Positions 11,440-23,746 of a stretch of DNA of 64,000 nucleotides are shown one piece after another (position 1 is the stretch's first letter; every line of letters starts with the position of its first letter). The stretch is from Ehretia macrophylla (lineage: Eukaryota > Streptophyta > Magnoliopsida > Boraginales > Ehretiaceae): positions 23,833,498 to 23,897,497 of the forward strand of contig CM075767.1 of the NCBI GenBank assembly GCA_037974665.1, in the 5' to 3' direction. The notes under the pieces are model-generated. The model saw only the letters and a program-made list of their open reading frames with translations. It had not been told where the DNA came from and did no database searches. The position numbers and the translations under genes were made by a program.

Positions 11440-11640
11440 GTGCTAGGTACGTATTTCACATCGTCCCCACTTATAGGTCTAAGTCATTCCCACCTGCCAT
11501 GCTAAGATTTCCAAGTCAACTTGCGTGTGCACAGATGAAACTAAATACGTTGTCGAGAAATAAACGCCAAAGTTTACTACACTAGATGGTTTAATTTCTC
11601 TACCAATCTTCCTCTTGTTGTACTTTTTCTGTTATGCTGA
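11440..11640 (+). promoter_or_regulatory. Proximal promoter and leader of copy B
   Basis: Contains CCAAGTCAACTTGCGTGTGC (W-box core TTGAC on the minus strand) followed by CAGATGAAACTAAATAC.TTGTC. This block recurs before C (about 21390), E (about 34062) and F (about 49870). The leader next to the ATG is pyrimidine-rich. No convincing TATA box could be fixed by eye. Confidence 0.45.
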
Positions 11641-14588
11641 ATGGGGAAGTTCACTATGGCTCTTCCCTCTTCTTTAATTTCCTTCATTCTTTCACATCTA
11701 CTAATCTTTCACTTGGCTCAGGGGGAGAACAATTTCCAGTCTAACTGCACTGAGAATTTCGAATGCGGAAGTCTTGGAGTCATGAGCTTTCCTTTCTCCA
11801 AACATACTGAACCAAATTGTGGCTTGTCTATGGTAGATTGTGATGCTAAGCCTCCAAAAGTCAAACTGTCTTCAGAAGGAAACTGGTATAATACTATAGG
11901 CAAGCAACACATGAACATAATTAGGATCAACATTCCGTGGCTTCAACAGAAGACTTGCTTTAGATTTAATACTCTCTTTCTTCCACACACTGCTTTGATA
12001 TCATTTACAATATTTCCCAACATCACATTGTTCAAATGTGATCCTAGTGACCAGAGCTTACATGATCATTTTGCTGGTTATGTAAACTTCACCAGATGTG
12101 AAGCGCAAGGCTACCGTATATACTATAAGTATCCAGATGATAAAGATCATCCTAGTGCTCTTGTCACTCCTCCACCTAGCTGCTCAATTTTTCAGTTGCC
12201 AATGATACCCTTTGATCCAAATTTGGATCCTAACGACTTGTTTAACATATCGGCCAGCGAAGTTAATCTGGAATGGCATCTTTCTGCTGATTGTTATCAT
12301 TGTCACCACCGACGCGGCCAATGCCAATTAGACAGCGAGAATCGATCTCATTGCTCGAAAGGTATAAATAAGCACTTGTGTTTTTTTTTTTTTTTTTTGC
12401 TAAGTAAGCAAGTGTCTTCCTACATCAGTGAGAGATAGTATGATTGTATGGTTTATAAGTGAGTGTTATAAATATAAATGATAACTTGGGTTAATCATTT
12501 TGGGCTAGTAGATAAAAGGTTCAAGTAGTTATTTTTTTATGCCTACAACACCAGTCTCACCTGCGAGGTCTATGCTCGGGACGTGATATAATGATATTCA
12601 GAGGAAGTCATTAGCCAATGAGGGAACTGAGTACTATGCATGACAAAGTACTATACTAAGGAGATGGTGGGAGTCACCTCTTAAATTCGTAGGAACCACC
12701 TTTAGAATCGTTCACCTCCTGGTTAGTCTTGGGTATGTGTGCCCCTGACGAGAACGTCAGGTGTGTTTGTGAATGGTTTATAAGGGGGTGTTTTGAGTAT
12801 AAGGAATAACTTGGGTTAACCATTTTGGGTAAGTAGAAAATAGGCCCAAGTAGTTATTTTCTTATGCCGACAATGTGTTTATGAATGATTTATAAAGGGG
12901 TGTTTTGAGTATAAAGAATAATTTAGATTAATCATTTTGGGCCAGTAGAAAAGTGGCCCAAGTAATTATTTTCTAATGCCTACAATACTTCATCGTCTAA
13001 CTGGTCCTGGGTATATGTGCCCCTGACGAGGACGTCAAGTGTATTTGTGAATGGTTTATAAGGGGGTGTTTTGAGTATAAGGAATAACTTAGATTAACCA
13101 TTTTGGACTAGTAAAAAAGAGGTCCAAATAATTATTTTCTTATTCCTACAATACTAGCTTCGCAGGTTTGAGCTTAGGACGTGATAACAAGCAAATTTGA
13201 TTGATCAAAAAGATTAGTATTCATGATTATAGCAATATGCTATACTCAATATTGTTCCAATAAATAAGCACTTGTATTTTTATGCAAATATGACGGGAGT
13301 CATTTTCTGTGACACACATTAGTCTATGAGACTAAAAATTATCCTACTTCTTGTCTTTTTGGTTTACTTTTTGTGCAGGTCATGTTGCAGGACGTCATCT
13401 GCAACTAATTCTTGGCATAGGTACCTCCTTCAATTAACAGTATTAATTGCTTAGCGTATTTACTTTTAAACGAAAAACTTAAATTTTTTTTTGTTTACAA
13501 AATGCAGTTGCCAGTGCAAGTGGTGTTGGGATACTCACAATTACACTGTTCTGGTTGAGAAGGAGGTACTAAATTTTCAATTTTAAAATGGATGAATACC
13601 CAAATGTGGAAACCTTCTTAAAGAACTATGGTTCACTTGCTCCTAAAAGGTACCACTATTTTGATGTTAAGAAAATTACAAGTTCTTTCAAGATTAGACT
13701 AGGTGAAGGTGGCTATGGTTCTGTATACAAAGGAAAACTTCGTGATAGTAGTCTCGTAGCAGTGAAGATCTTGAATGAATCAAAGGGAAATGGAGAAGAA
13801 TTTATCAATGAGGTGGCTAGTATTAGTATGACTTCTCATGTTAACATTGTCAAGCTTGTTGGTTTTTGTTTTGAGCGTAACAAAAGAGCTTTAATCTATG
13901 AGTTCATGCCTAATAGATCCCTTGAGAAGTTCATCTACAATAAACAATCCTTGCTAGATCGGCAATTGGGATAGCAAACATTGTACAAAATTGCAGTAGG
14001 CATTGCTCGAGGATTAGAGTATTTACACCGTGGTTGTAATACTCAAATTCTACACTTCGACATAAAGCCACACAACATCCTTCTTGATGAAGAGTTTGGT
14101 CCAAAAATTTCTGATTTTGGACTTTCTAAATTATGCACTCGGAGAGTTAGTAGTGTATCAATATTTGGTGCACGAGGGACAATTGGATATATTGCTCCGG
14201 AGGTTATTTGCCGAACATTTGGAGTGGTCTCTCATAAGTCAGATGTCTATAGCTATGGCATGATGATCTTGGAAATGGTTGGAGGAAGAAAGAATGTTGA
14301 TGCTAGTGTCAATCATACTAGTGAGACATACTATCCACATTGGATCTACAAGCAACTTGATTGAACAACAAGCTTGAACTTGATGAAATTTTGGATGAAG
14401 AAGAGAACGAGAAAGTCAGAAAGATGATTATAGTGAGCTTGTGGTGCATACAAACAGATCCCTTAACTCGACCATCAATGACTAAAGTGGTGGAAATGTT
14501 GGAAGGGAACCTGGTATCCTTGCAAATTCCTCCAAAACCCTACTTATTTTCTCCCCCTCAATCACCAGTCGAATCATCAAAATTATAA
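11641..14588 (+). pseudogene. LRK10L-like receptor kinase, type I (copy B)
   Basis: Modelled as three exons: 11641-12361, 13379-13420 and 13508 to about 14588, all with GT-AG borders and phase-1 junctions. Exon 1 is intact: a signal peptide (about residues 1-27), a Cys-rich GUB_WAK_bind-like domain (FECGSLGVMSFPF) and a WAK_assoc-like end (C.HCHHRRGQC). The small exon and the start of exon 3 encode the membrane segment. The kinase shows [24 protein letters not shown] (Phe in place of the RD arginine, hence non-RD), [15 protein letters not shown] and a normal C-lobe. It is broken by in-frame stops at 13570-13572 just after the membrane segment and at 13972-13974 (a Trp codon), plus a frameshift near 14362. 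A transcript could at most give a secreted or membrane-anchored ectodomain. By family, such kinases act at the plasma membrane in defence or ABA signalling; that role here is inference. Confidence 0.9.
12418..13200. repeat. Tandem repeat array in intron 1 of copy B
   Basis: Four units of roughly 105-150 bp carry the core TAAGGAATAACTTGGGTTAA, CATTTTGGG, AGTAGAAAA and TTATTTTCTTATGCC (cores near 12480, 12805, 12915 and 13080). The 3' two are separated by a repeated module around CCCCTGACGAG.ACGTCA. A related single copy lies at about 5250-5440. The array accounts for most of the 1-kb intron. Confidence 0.75.
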
Positions 14589-15284
14589 ATAACTTAGTAT
14601 TAGTAATGTATATTGCACTCTATTTCCTTAGAGCAATTCAACTTTCACCTTGTGGTTGTAATAGTTTGTAACTCCAAATAATTGAGATTGTATCCATAAC
14701 AATGGAAACCCAAGTTGTCTTATAATTTCAATTGTTGCCACCACATATGCCCATGAAATATAACTTCAAACTAATGAGCAAAGAAATAGGGAAACAATAG
14801 GCTCAGGAAATAAAAAGACTTTCTTATCAAGCCATTTTTTGGTGGTGGAGCTAGTGGAGGTAATGTAATAGGAAGAGTTCTTGGGGTAGATGATTTGGTT
14901 GTCTATTTGTTTTATGATGATTCTCACTAAAAAGACGAATTGCATAAACGAAATTAAAGTTAATTAAAGGATTAAAATGTTGCATTTTGAGGATAAAAGA
15001 CTTAATTCTCAACATGTTGCAATGTCAAGATGGTGCAAGGGATGAAGGTCAATGGTTCTTTTTCTTCGGTAATCACCAAATCAAATTAGGAAAGTAATAA
15101 TAGAACAGCTTCAATCAAGTATAAATTTGGAAACATTCAGAATAATAAGGAAGGGATTAAAAATGGATATAGGGATCAAAGCATGCAGATGTACAAGTCT
15201 TATCACTGAAAATAATAATTTGAAGGAAACTAAAATAACCTGAAAAAGATGAAGTAATTGGCTGCTCATATCAAGAATGTTAAC
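14589..15284. other. 3' flank of copy B, no gene
   Basis: The UTR-like phrase CTATTTCCTTAGAGCAATTC is shared with the other copies. About 14700-14860 matches 42520-42680 downstream of copy E (CATGCCCATGAAATATAAC, AACAATAGGCTCA.GAAAT), showing that the 3' flanks were duplicated together. Nothing coding is seen to 15284. Confidence 0.5.
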
Positions 15285-16744
15285 ATTCGACTATTCTATT
15301 TAAATTTTAATAATTATAAACTTCTGACGGATTCAAACACTATGTTATATATCATTGAGTAAGATTGATCGACAAAAAATAAAATAAAATAAAAGAGATT
15401 GACAAAGAAAAAATCTTGGCTGTTATTATCACAATAGAAATGTCATATTACTAGACTATGAAATATAGCGTCACAAACCATACATACGTGACCAATTTCC
15501 TTACTAATTAAAGCGTGGCTGGGACTTATGTACAAATATCCAAACGTTTAACATCGTACGCTACTTTTGTTCAAAAAAAAAAAAAAACCGCACACCACTT
15601 CAACTTGCATGAGACAGCCCATAATTGACCATACACTTGATTCCGTCCTTGATTTGATCTTCTTCTGGGTAGCCAAGAGCTGGACTCTACAAGCGACAAC
15701 AGTGACTTAGGTTTTGTTTAACCTAATTTTTTGGCACTTAAAAGTATTTTATATGAGTTTAGAAATTAATTTAACCTACTTGGTATATTTTTTGAAGTGC
15801 TTTTTGGTAAAGCTGAAGTTTGAAAAAATTAAAAAACAAGAAGTTCCAAATTAAAGTTTTTCAAAATAGGTTTTTGCGAAATTGTTTTTACATAATACAA
15901 TAAGCTGTTTTTTTCTTTCTCAAATATACCTCCTGATATTTTGTAAAATTCAACATTACTCTCAATTTTTTTTAAAAACTCAATATTGTTCAATATAGGT
16001 CAAATAGTCAACGACTTTTGTTTAACAGCACTTCTAACCAATGTTCTACTACTAAAAGTTCTACAACTCAAAAATTAAAATTTACAGATAAGTTAAACAG
16101 AACCTTAGTCCCTGGTATATATTGGGTGTTTACATACGAGTCTAGCTAGAACACATCACTACACAGTTTTCATAAAACGCTCATGTTAGTACTAGTTGTT
16201 ATTCTTTTGCAATGCCGCTGTTCATTCTCGTCTTGAAAAAAAAAACAAAAACAAAACAACGGAAGGGGTACATTTAAGGCACTTTTCAATTGTTTTCTCA
16301 TGTTTCACCAAAAAAAAAAAAATTATTTTCTCATGTCACGTGCTTATGTCAGTGGTCTGTAATTCCCTGCGCAAGTGTTGCATTTAGAAAGAATCAAAAA
16401 ATATGAAAATTCTAAATTGGGGTGACGATGCACTTCATACTTTTTTTTTTTTTGTCAAACGCACTTCATACTTCGAATCTCTACTTTCGAAAACTCTTGG
16501 AAAGTTCGAAGAAAAATGAAAATGAAAAGAATAGGGTAGAAACAATAGTAAGTCGAAACTTTTTTGACCAATTGAAATATCAAATATGTAAGATGTTTAC
16601 AAAAGAATTGAGTAAATATAGAATTCGGTAAGAGACTTTCCTTCAAGTATAGCTTGAAACTAAAATGACTTAACCAACTCATTTCGATAATAAAAGAGAT
16701 CAAAATAGTTTCTGAAGAGTTTGTAAGCATATATCTATTCGGGC
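15285..16744. repeat. Duplicated inter-unit spacer
   Basis: Co-linear in pieces with 5985-6310, 6290-6480 and 8640-8900 upstream of copy B. Several T-rich and A-rich tracts interrupt it (about 15575, 16310, 16441). No gene; the only frames are AT-rich chance ORFs. Confidence 0.5.
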
Positions 16745-17880
16745 ACCATTTGTGTGCCATAGAATAACTTGTTATTAGAAAATATTTTCCTGAAATACAA
16801 AATATTTTCTACTATTTAATTTTCACACTCAAAAATATCTTATGGTGTTTAGATGTGATAGTGAAAGACACGTTAAGACTATTACTTATTAATTGTTTTA
16901 AAATATTAAAAATTAATATTATTAATTAAATAATTAAAAAAACTATTATTTTGTTGATAAAATTTAAATAATATTGAATAATTAGTAAAAAATTAATCAA
17001 TTCATAATTTAATATTTAATAATTAATTTAATAATTATTACTAATTTATAACATTAGATAAATTATTAACTAATAATATAAAAATAAATAAAAATATTAA
17101 GTTAATTAAATTATTAATCAATGTTTAATATAATTTTATTATTTATTCAATAATTTATTAGTCATTAAATTAAATTAATAAATTTTTATTATCTAATAAA
17201 TTATTTTTTCATGTAATCATTACTAATTTATAAAATTAAATAAAAAATAATCAAATAATTTATTAGTTAGTTAATTGATTATTTAATTAATATTAAATAT
17301 AATTTTATTAATAACTATTAATCAATGTTAAATATAATTTTATTATCTATTCAATAAATTATTATTCATTAAATTGAAATTAATAAATTTTTATTATCAA
17401 ATAAATTAATTTTTCATATAATCGTTTCTAATTTATAAAATTAGATAAACAATTAATTAAATATCTATTAAATAAAAAAATAAAAAAATATTAAAAAAAT
17501 TTAGTACCTAGTTAATTAAATATTTAATTAATATAAATATAATTTTATTAATTATTGATTTAAATAATTTATTAGTTTTTAAATTAAAATAAATTGTTTT
17601 TATTATTAAATTAATAAGTTTTTATTATTATGTAATTAATTTTTATTATTAAGTAACTTAATTTTTATCTTAATAATAAAATAAAATAAATTAAAAATGT
17701 GGCGAAAATGAGGTTGGGGGTAGGGTGGGGCCAAAGGTAGGTAAAGGTGGGGTAGAATAAGAGGAAAATATTTTCTTCTCTCGAAAGACATGAAAATATT
17801 TTTCACTCATTTCAACTAAATATTTTCTTTTAACTAGAAAATGTTTTTCGCTTGACCAATATTCCTGTATTATAAATTAC
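16745..17880. repeat. Extreme AT-rich island with about 207-bp period
   Basis: About 16860-17700 is almost only A and T, dominated by TTAATTAAT and TAATTTATAAAATTA phrases. The block at 17110-17250 recurs at about 17317-17455 with modest divergence (AATATAATTTTATTAT, then AATAAATTTTTATTATC, then CTAATTTATAAAATTA). It ends in a short G-rich patch (17710-17755) and GAAAATATTTTC phrases that also occur at both outer edges. It is probably a decayed MITE expanded by internal repeats. Confidence 0.6.
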
Positions 17881-18025
17881 CAAAAAATTAGAAAAATATT
17901 TTCTAGGATAATATATTACGACAAACAAATGAAGTCTCGGTATACATGATTTTACAACACAATATACGAACATGAGTAATAGCGGAATCACATAGTTGTT
18001 TAAGTTATGATAAAGCAAATTATAA

Positions 18026-20702
18026 TGTCATGCCCCAACTCGACCCCACCTACAATCAGTTAGGAAACAACAAAATTTTAGCAGTATAACGACAGTAATT
18101 AGAACACCGAGGCTCTAAACCAACCTCTTCACAACTCATACAACTAACTCCACAAATATTCAACAATAAACAACCCAACCATATTATACAATAATCATTC
18201 CTTCAATAATCCATTCATAGTTATGCGCCTCCATTTCAACTTAGTACATAGGCTATACATACATTTTAAAATAGGATATAACCAACTTAGCAATCTAGTC
18301 ATGATCAAAATAAAGACTACTAACTCACACTACATATGTCTTTATATTAAGATAGGTTATGCAATACATTGTGTTACAACAACTAAGATAATCTCATGGC
18401 AAAGACTCCTGCACATAAGACTCATCCACATATGGCACATTTCCCTCTTCAAGAGGCACGTACCCGTAGTCAGGCTCAGTAACACCTGCATGAGTACAAT
18501 AATTGAGAGTGAGCTTATATAAAACAAGCCTAGTGAGGATTTGATAGATCTCTAACAGTATTTACTATACTCCTTGGAAATCATCCTTTGAGCAGTAAAC
18601 ACATAATAAACATTAATAACAATACAAATTCAGCAATAAAAGTAAACAATCAGTAAGGATACGATACAGTTGTTCCTTTGAAGGTGTTGGACTCTATCCA
18701 ATCCTTTCACAAACTTTAATATTCCCACCTTGTTACTCCCACTCAAGAGAATCCAGAAACCTTGATAGTACGACCCAGCACCCATGGATTTCCCCGTCCA
18801 TACGAGTGAGGGAATTGGCCATGGTAGTCGGGTTATCGCTTGGCAAACCCGAGGCTACCTAGGGTAACACAACATAACCAAGCCCGATAACAATTGTTGT
18901 AAACATTCGCATGCACAACTAATCACTTAATCAAGCAATTAAACCGCTCAAAGAGGACGACAAAGTAGGTCGCCTCTCGATTAAATTCAACAATCAATTA
19001 ATCAGTTAACAATGTAACACCCCGGATTAACCCCGAGCGTGGTCCTCACGATTTTTTAACAACAATCAATAATCAATTAAATAACATTTAACAATCAACA
19101 ACTATATAATCATGAAACAATTAAGTTAGATGACAAATTAGGTCATTCAACTCAACAGGCATTAAATACACAACCAAACCCTAGTCTAACCATCAACAAC
19201 TCACAATTCAATCACTCAAACACCACCTAAACAACTAAAGGCATATATCAACATTTTAAAGAAAGACAACCCAAACTTATAAAAGTCATTACTTACATTC
19301 TACTAATCCGATAACCTCCAAACCAGTTTATATCACTCACACACTCAATCAACAAGATTAGCCCCCTCGGAAACCAACCAAAATACATCCAAGTCAAGCC
19401 CAACAACCCTAAAACCTCAATGCACCTAGGCTGAAATTTTTGGACTTTCACACCGACATCACAATCAAAATTTTGGCATTACAACGGTACTACCCCGTAT
19501 TTAACAAACTTTTACAAATTGACGGCAATCGATTCCAACCACTACAACTCAAAATATTCAACAAATAGCCAACAACTCAACTTTTAATACTCGAAAATAA
19601 AAATTCATGCTACAACGGTTCAAATCTTATATAAACACATATAAACGATCCTTAGCATGCACTGAGCAATAATATAACATCAATTCAACTTTCTAACGGT
19701 TCAAAATTCAATTATATGCAAAAATATAAAAGATGACATTTGAGATCTAGAATTTTTCTCTCACCTTTGATGTGTTTTGATGCAAGAAAGATGTAGAATG
19801 GATGCCCAACAAGTGAAATCAAGCTTTGAATGAAGTGATTTGGACTTGAATTGCAAAATCTATGTGAAAAATGCTTTGAAAAGCCTTGAAAATACCTTAT
19901 TCTTCCTCCTCCTTGAACTCACGGTTTTGTGTGTGTGTTTTGGGGTGTTTTTGGCTTGTTTTAATGTGTGTTGATGATATAAGCTCAAGGTCAACAAAAA
20001 TAATAAAGGTCAAAGTTAGTTTATTTAGTCTTTTAATTGTTTTATAGTCTTTTAATTGTATTTTTGGACTATTTTGCTCACAAACATGCATTCAACACTT
20101 AGACTATTTTAAGTAGTATATTTTTAGTTGAAAACAAGTTTCATATGCATATATTTATACACGACTCGGTTAAAAACTCAATTTTTGCAAAAGAATGTGA
20201 AAAGTCATATTATTTGTTTTCAAATGGCTTTTGAATGCACAATTAATCTAAAATCATTTAATACCACATATAAATACATCTATATTAATATAGACTAGGT
20301 CAACGAAAGTCATTGCAAGAATCGGGTTTAGAAGAAATTACTATTTGGCTAAAAACGCTATTTTTTGCCCGAAAAGTCCATTTAAATTTCTATTTCATTT
20401 CAGAATCAATTTTTATCAAACGTGGGTCTATTAATATCAGAGGACTAGGTTGTAAAACGTTTAAAACACACCTGTAAAAATTTTAGCGGACATGTGTTCA
20501 AAACACTATTCACAAAAATCGACGATAAAATTTCTAATGCCGATTTTGATGAAAATTTAATGAATGCACACATAGCATGTATTAGGAATATAAATCACAT
20601 ATTTAGCATATTCTAACTCATATAACATATAAACAGGTCAAATCACGCAAATCAGGACAAAGACACGCAAATCGAGGTAAAGACGACAATTGGGGTTTCA
20701 CA
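18026..20702 (-). mobile_element. Ty3/gypsy-type LTR (apparent solo LTR)
   Basis: Bounded by TG...CA ends: TGTCATGCCCCAACTCGACC on the left and ...TTGGGGTTTCACA on the right. Read on the minus strand it starts TGTGAAACCCC and ends GGGGCATGACA, a form usual for plant chromovirus LTRs. It shares internal phrases with 38796-42293 in opposite orientation (GAGGGAATTGG.CCATGGTAG). There is no gag or pol coding sequence within 2.7 kb, so it is taken as a lone LTR. The flanks (TATAA / ATAAT) give no exact 5-bp duplication. Old and noncoding. Confidence 0.65.
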
Positions 20703-21338
20703 ATAATCGCTACCTGATTATTGACAAATGTTTTCATCTCTCTTCTCTATTCAGAATTAACTAGAGTTAATGAGAACAGTCAGTTAGGAATAAAGTAGGA
20801 TAGAAGATCCAGTAATGTATTTATAGTTCATAGTTATTGTTAGGGATAAAGTAGGAGAGAAGACCCAGTAATGTATTTATAGTTTATAGTTTAAATTAAC
20901 CAATAAAAGACTTTGTTAGAATATACAGGTTTAAACACAAGCTAACTGTATTTACTAATGAGAGACTAAAAAAAATATCACAACAAACCAATCTATGGTT
21001 AGATATTCAGCATATTTAATTAGATAAAATACAATTAATGGCGATCTACATGATGAAAAATATTCCAACAATCTAGTGAAGCCCTCTCATGGTTGGAGGT
21101 TGAGTTGCATGTGGATGGCCTAATACACGTAATTGGTCAATTCACATCCCCTCTGGATGGTCGTATTTGAGGTCCACACTTAATGGATGGATCTCACGTA
21201 CATGTAAAACTTATCAATGAGTACATTTTGCTTCATACTAGCCAGAAGTAAGTCTTTCTTATGTTTGGTCAATCAATAAGTTGAGTACGAAGCTCAACAA
21301 TCTCTTAATGGAAATTCTAGCATGTGACATATCACACG
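20703..21338. other. Intergenic with a short tandem duplication
   Basis: About 20785-20890 holds two units of roughly 54 bp (TAAAGTAGGA.AGAAGA.CCAG, then TAATGTATTTATAGTT). About 21080-21290 is homologous to the spacer at 9225-9440. No gene. Confidence 0.5.
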
Positions 21339-21468
21339 GCACCACTTATAGCTCCAAGTCTTTCCCTCGTCTCGTATGCTAAGATTTCAAGTCAACTTGC
21401 ATTTGCATTTTGACAAAAAATAAAAATGAAAAAATAAAAAATAAAAAGAAAAAGAAAAACTTGTGATT
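21339..21468 (+). promoter_or_regulatory. Upstream block of ectodomain C
   Basis: Carries CACTTATAG.TCTAAGTC-like and CAAGTCAACTTGCAT phrases matching the B, E and F upstream blocks, including a W-box core on the minus strand. It is followed by an A-rich stretch at 21415-21460. Confidence 0.4.
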
Positions 21469-21600
21469 GCACAGAAGAAACTATAATATGGTTTAGTTTC
21501 CGCTTACCTATCTTCCTCTAATTGTAGTTCGTTTGCACAGAAGAAACTATAATATGGTTTAGTTTCCGCTTACCTATCTTCCTCTAATTGTAGTTCGTTT
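21469..21600 (+). repeat. Perfect 66-bp direct duplication in the leader of C
   Basis: The unit GCACAGAAGAAACTATAATA...GTAGTTCGTTT occurs at 21469-21534 and again, without visible change, at 21535-21600. It includes the conserved ACAGA.GAAACTA leader element and ends 6 bp before the ATG of C. The lack of divergence points to a recent event. Confidence 0.9.
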
Positions 21601-21606
21601 TCTACT

Positions 21607-21915
21607 ATGCTGAACATGGCTCTTTCCTCTTCTTTAATATCCTTCGTTCTTTCGCAACTTCTCATCTTTTACTTCACTATGGGGGAGAATACATCCCAGT
21701 CTAACTGCACTAAGTCTTTTGAATGTGGAAGTCCTGGAGTCATAATGAGCTTTCCTTTCTCCAAATTTACTGAACCAAGTTGTGGCTTGTGTGGTAAAAT
21801 TGTGATGCTAAGCCATTTCCAACAATCAATCTGTGGCCTGGGGTAGAGGTACAATTGGAATTCCTCAAGAATGAAAAGAAAGGTTATTGCATGACTTTTG
21901 CAGCATCGCGTTAAT
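21607..21915 (+). pseudogene. Lone type I ectodomain remnant (C)
   Basis: Encodes a signal peptide close to that of copies B and E (MALSSSLISFVLSQLLIFYF) and the start of the GUB_WAK_bind-like domain (CTKSFECGSPG, MSFPFSKFTEPSCGL). A frame slip near 21790 follows; in the new frame the protein-like sequence continues (DAKPFPTINLWPG, then NEKKGYCMTF) to a stop near 21913. The WAK_assoc end, membrane exon and kinase of its own are missing; the next kinase downstream belongs to D. It could be an alternative first exon of the C-D unit or simply a truncated copy. As it stands it would give only a short secreted peptide. Confidence 0.75.
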
Positions 21916-22518
21916 TACGTTTTTTACTTCAAAATTTTTTATGTTAGACACGTCTTTTCTCACTTTAATTCCATCCAGTGACTGAGAATCTCTGTTTCAC
22001 CTTAAATTTCTAAATGACCTATTTCTATTCCAACAGAAGTTTCCATTTTCATTGACAATATTCACGTAATAGCGCTCGTTGCGTGTAAAGAGATCAGTCT
22101 AGTGGCCTGGGTAAGCTCTTAAGATGTGGAGGAGAGACTTAGATTACATCTCACGTTCAAATCAGTTAAAAAGTCATTTTTCTTAAAGATGAATCTTATA
22201 GGCTTTGTATTAGACTAATCTCGACTATGTCTCATCTAAATAAGATCATATTTTTCTAAAATTTAACAACATGATGTAAACCCAAATTTTTTTTTCCAAA
22301 TATAGTTTTCCTTCATAGAAAAATATCCACATAATAGCTAGACTAAGTTTGGCAAAGGTCCGTCTCATGTCGCTGCATGAAAATAGTGAAAGCAGAAGTA
22401 AATATTCGAACTCTTGAACCTCTCCTACAATGGTTAAATCTCCATCCATCTATAGAGCTAGCTTGTTGCCGTTTCCCTACTCTCATCTCTCTCTACTCTC
22501 TCTCTCTCACACAGAGAA
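21916..22518. other. Spacer between ectodomain C and copy D
   Basis: No coding sequence was recognised. The last 60 bp before the ATG of D are CT-rich (CTCTCTCTACTCTCTCTCTC at about 22487), a leader composition common in plants, and could be the 5' UTR of D. Confidence 0.4.
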
Positions 22519-22955
22519 ATGCATGTCAATCTCTACCAACCCTTTTCTCTGCTGATCACAATTAGCCTCGTCTACATTCCAATATCTTTCTGGGAAGAAA
22601 ATGAGCAATATCTAAGCTGTGGTAAGTTACTTCACTGTGGAGACCTTCACGATGTTGGCTATCCTTTCTATGGAGAAGGCCGACCTGTCCACTGTGGCCA
22701 TCCAGGTTTCGAGTTAAACTGCGATAAAAATAGGGTAAATAGTACTATAACCCCCTATGGTTAAACAAAAGTGCACAGGACCCCTCTGTATTTTCAAAAG
22801 TGCACCACAACCCCCGGTGGTTTTAAAAATGTAACACCATAACCCCCTCCGTCAAAAAACTGTTACTTTTAACGGAGAATGCATTGTACGCGCGTTTAAT
22901 GCGATTTTTCATATTTTTTGGCTTAAATCATTATTTAGTTTGACAAAAATATCCT

Positions 22956-23036
<81 letters not shown>

Positions 23037-23185
23037 CTTAGCAGCTCCCACCCCTCCCACATCAACCCTTCCCCCCACCCCACCCCACCCCACCCCAACC
23101 CAAATTGCTCCGATTATAAAATCTCTAGGGTTTTTTTTTTGCTGCATTTTAATCACAAAAAGCTCTCGGTTAATTTGATTTGGAA

Positions 23186-23386
23186 ATGAGTAAGCTTTTA
23201 GGATTATCAAGGTTCAAGAGCTTGGTTCAGTTGCGATCCCGATCAGCTTCTGGTACCGGAGCTGCGAAGACGGTGGCCTTCGTTTCGCGAGCTTCTTCCA
23301 ATTCTGTTTCTCTCAGAAGCTTCGCGAACTTGAAGCTCACAGCATTTTTTTTTTTTCCAGAAAAAAATTTTTTGGTTTTGTGTTGA
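23186..23386 (+). pseudogene. Captured presequence-like fragment in the Pack-MULE
   Basis: An open frame of 66 codons starting MSKLLGLSRFKSLVQLRSRS and continuing with many Arg, Ser and Ala and almost no acidic residues (SGTGAAKTVAFVSRASSNSV, SLRSFANLKL), then an F-rich tail that looks like noncoding run-on. The composition is that of a mitochondrial or plastid targeting peptide. GC content and codon use differ sharply from the AT-rich surroundings, as expected for a captured exon. The parent gene was not recognised. Whether it is expressed is unknown. Confidence 0.5.
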
Positions 23387-23510
23387 AATTTTTGGATAAT
23401 TTGAGTTATGTGCTGAATTTTAATTACCATCAAGCTGAATTACTATTATTGAGGTTTGTAGTTGTGGTGGTGGTGGTGGTGGTGGTGGTGGTGATGTTAG
23501 AATTATGATC

Positions 23511-23692
23511 TGTCTTGCCTAAAGTGCTCTTGTTATTGTGCCACCAAACCTTTAGCACACCTTTAAATCTTCATCAACACCAATCTCATTGCAGAACTCA
23601 CTAATCAAATCTTCGTCGTGCTTCTGCATCTTCCACCCAACTTTCTCAGCAAATTCTACCATTTTATCCTTATGATCTTGCGTGAATTGAGG
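23511..23692 (-). pseudogene. Captured ZF-HD homeodomain fragment in the Pack-MULE
   Basis: On the minus strand the sequence reads FTQDHKDKMVEFAEKVGWKM, then QKHDEDLISEFCNEIGVDED, then LKV. After a short frame slip and stop it resumes in another frame as KVWWHNNKSTLGK. This is the plant zinc-finger homeodomain (ZF-HD) signature: (R/K)FT.EQK.KM.EFAEK.GW..QK.DE....FC.E.GV...V.KVWMHNNK. It is about 60 residues without the ZF dimerisation domain, so it is a fragment of a transcription-factor exon carried by the element. The frameshift rules out an intact domain. Confidence 0.8.
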
Positions 23693-23710
23693 GGCACTAA
23701 TATATATATG

Positions 23711-23746
<36 letters not shown>

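Noticed and set aside
16455-16760. 101-codon minus-strand frame
   Set aside because: Lies in the duplicated noncoding spacer; the sister spacer does not keep the frame.
18223-18522. 99-codon frame
   Set aside because: Inside the gypsy-type LTR, where coding sequence is not expected; no domain seen.
23467-23496. GGT repeat as a possible glycine-rich peptide
   Set aside because: A trinucleotide microsatellite inside the Pack-MULE without a supporting frame.
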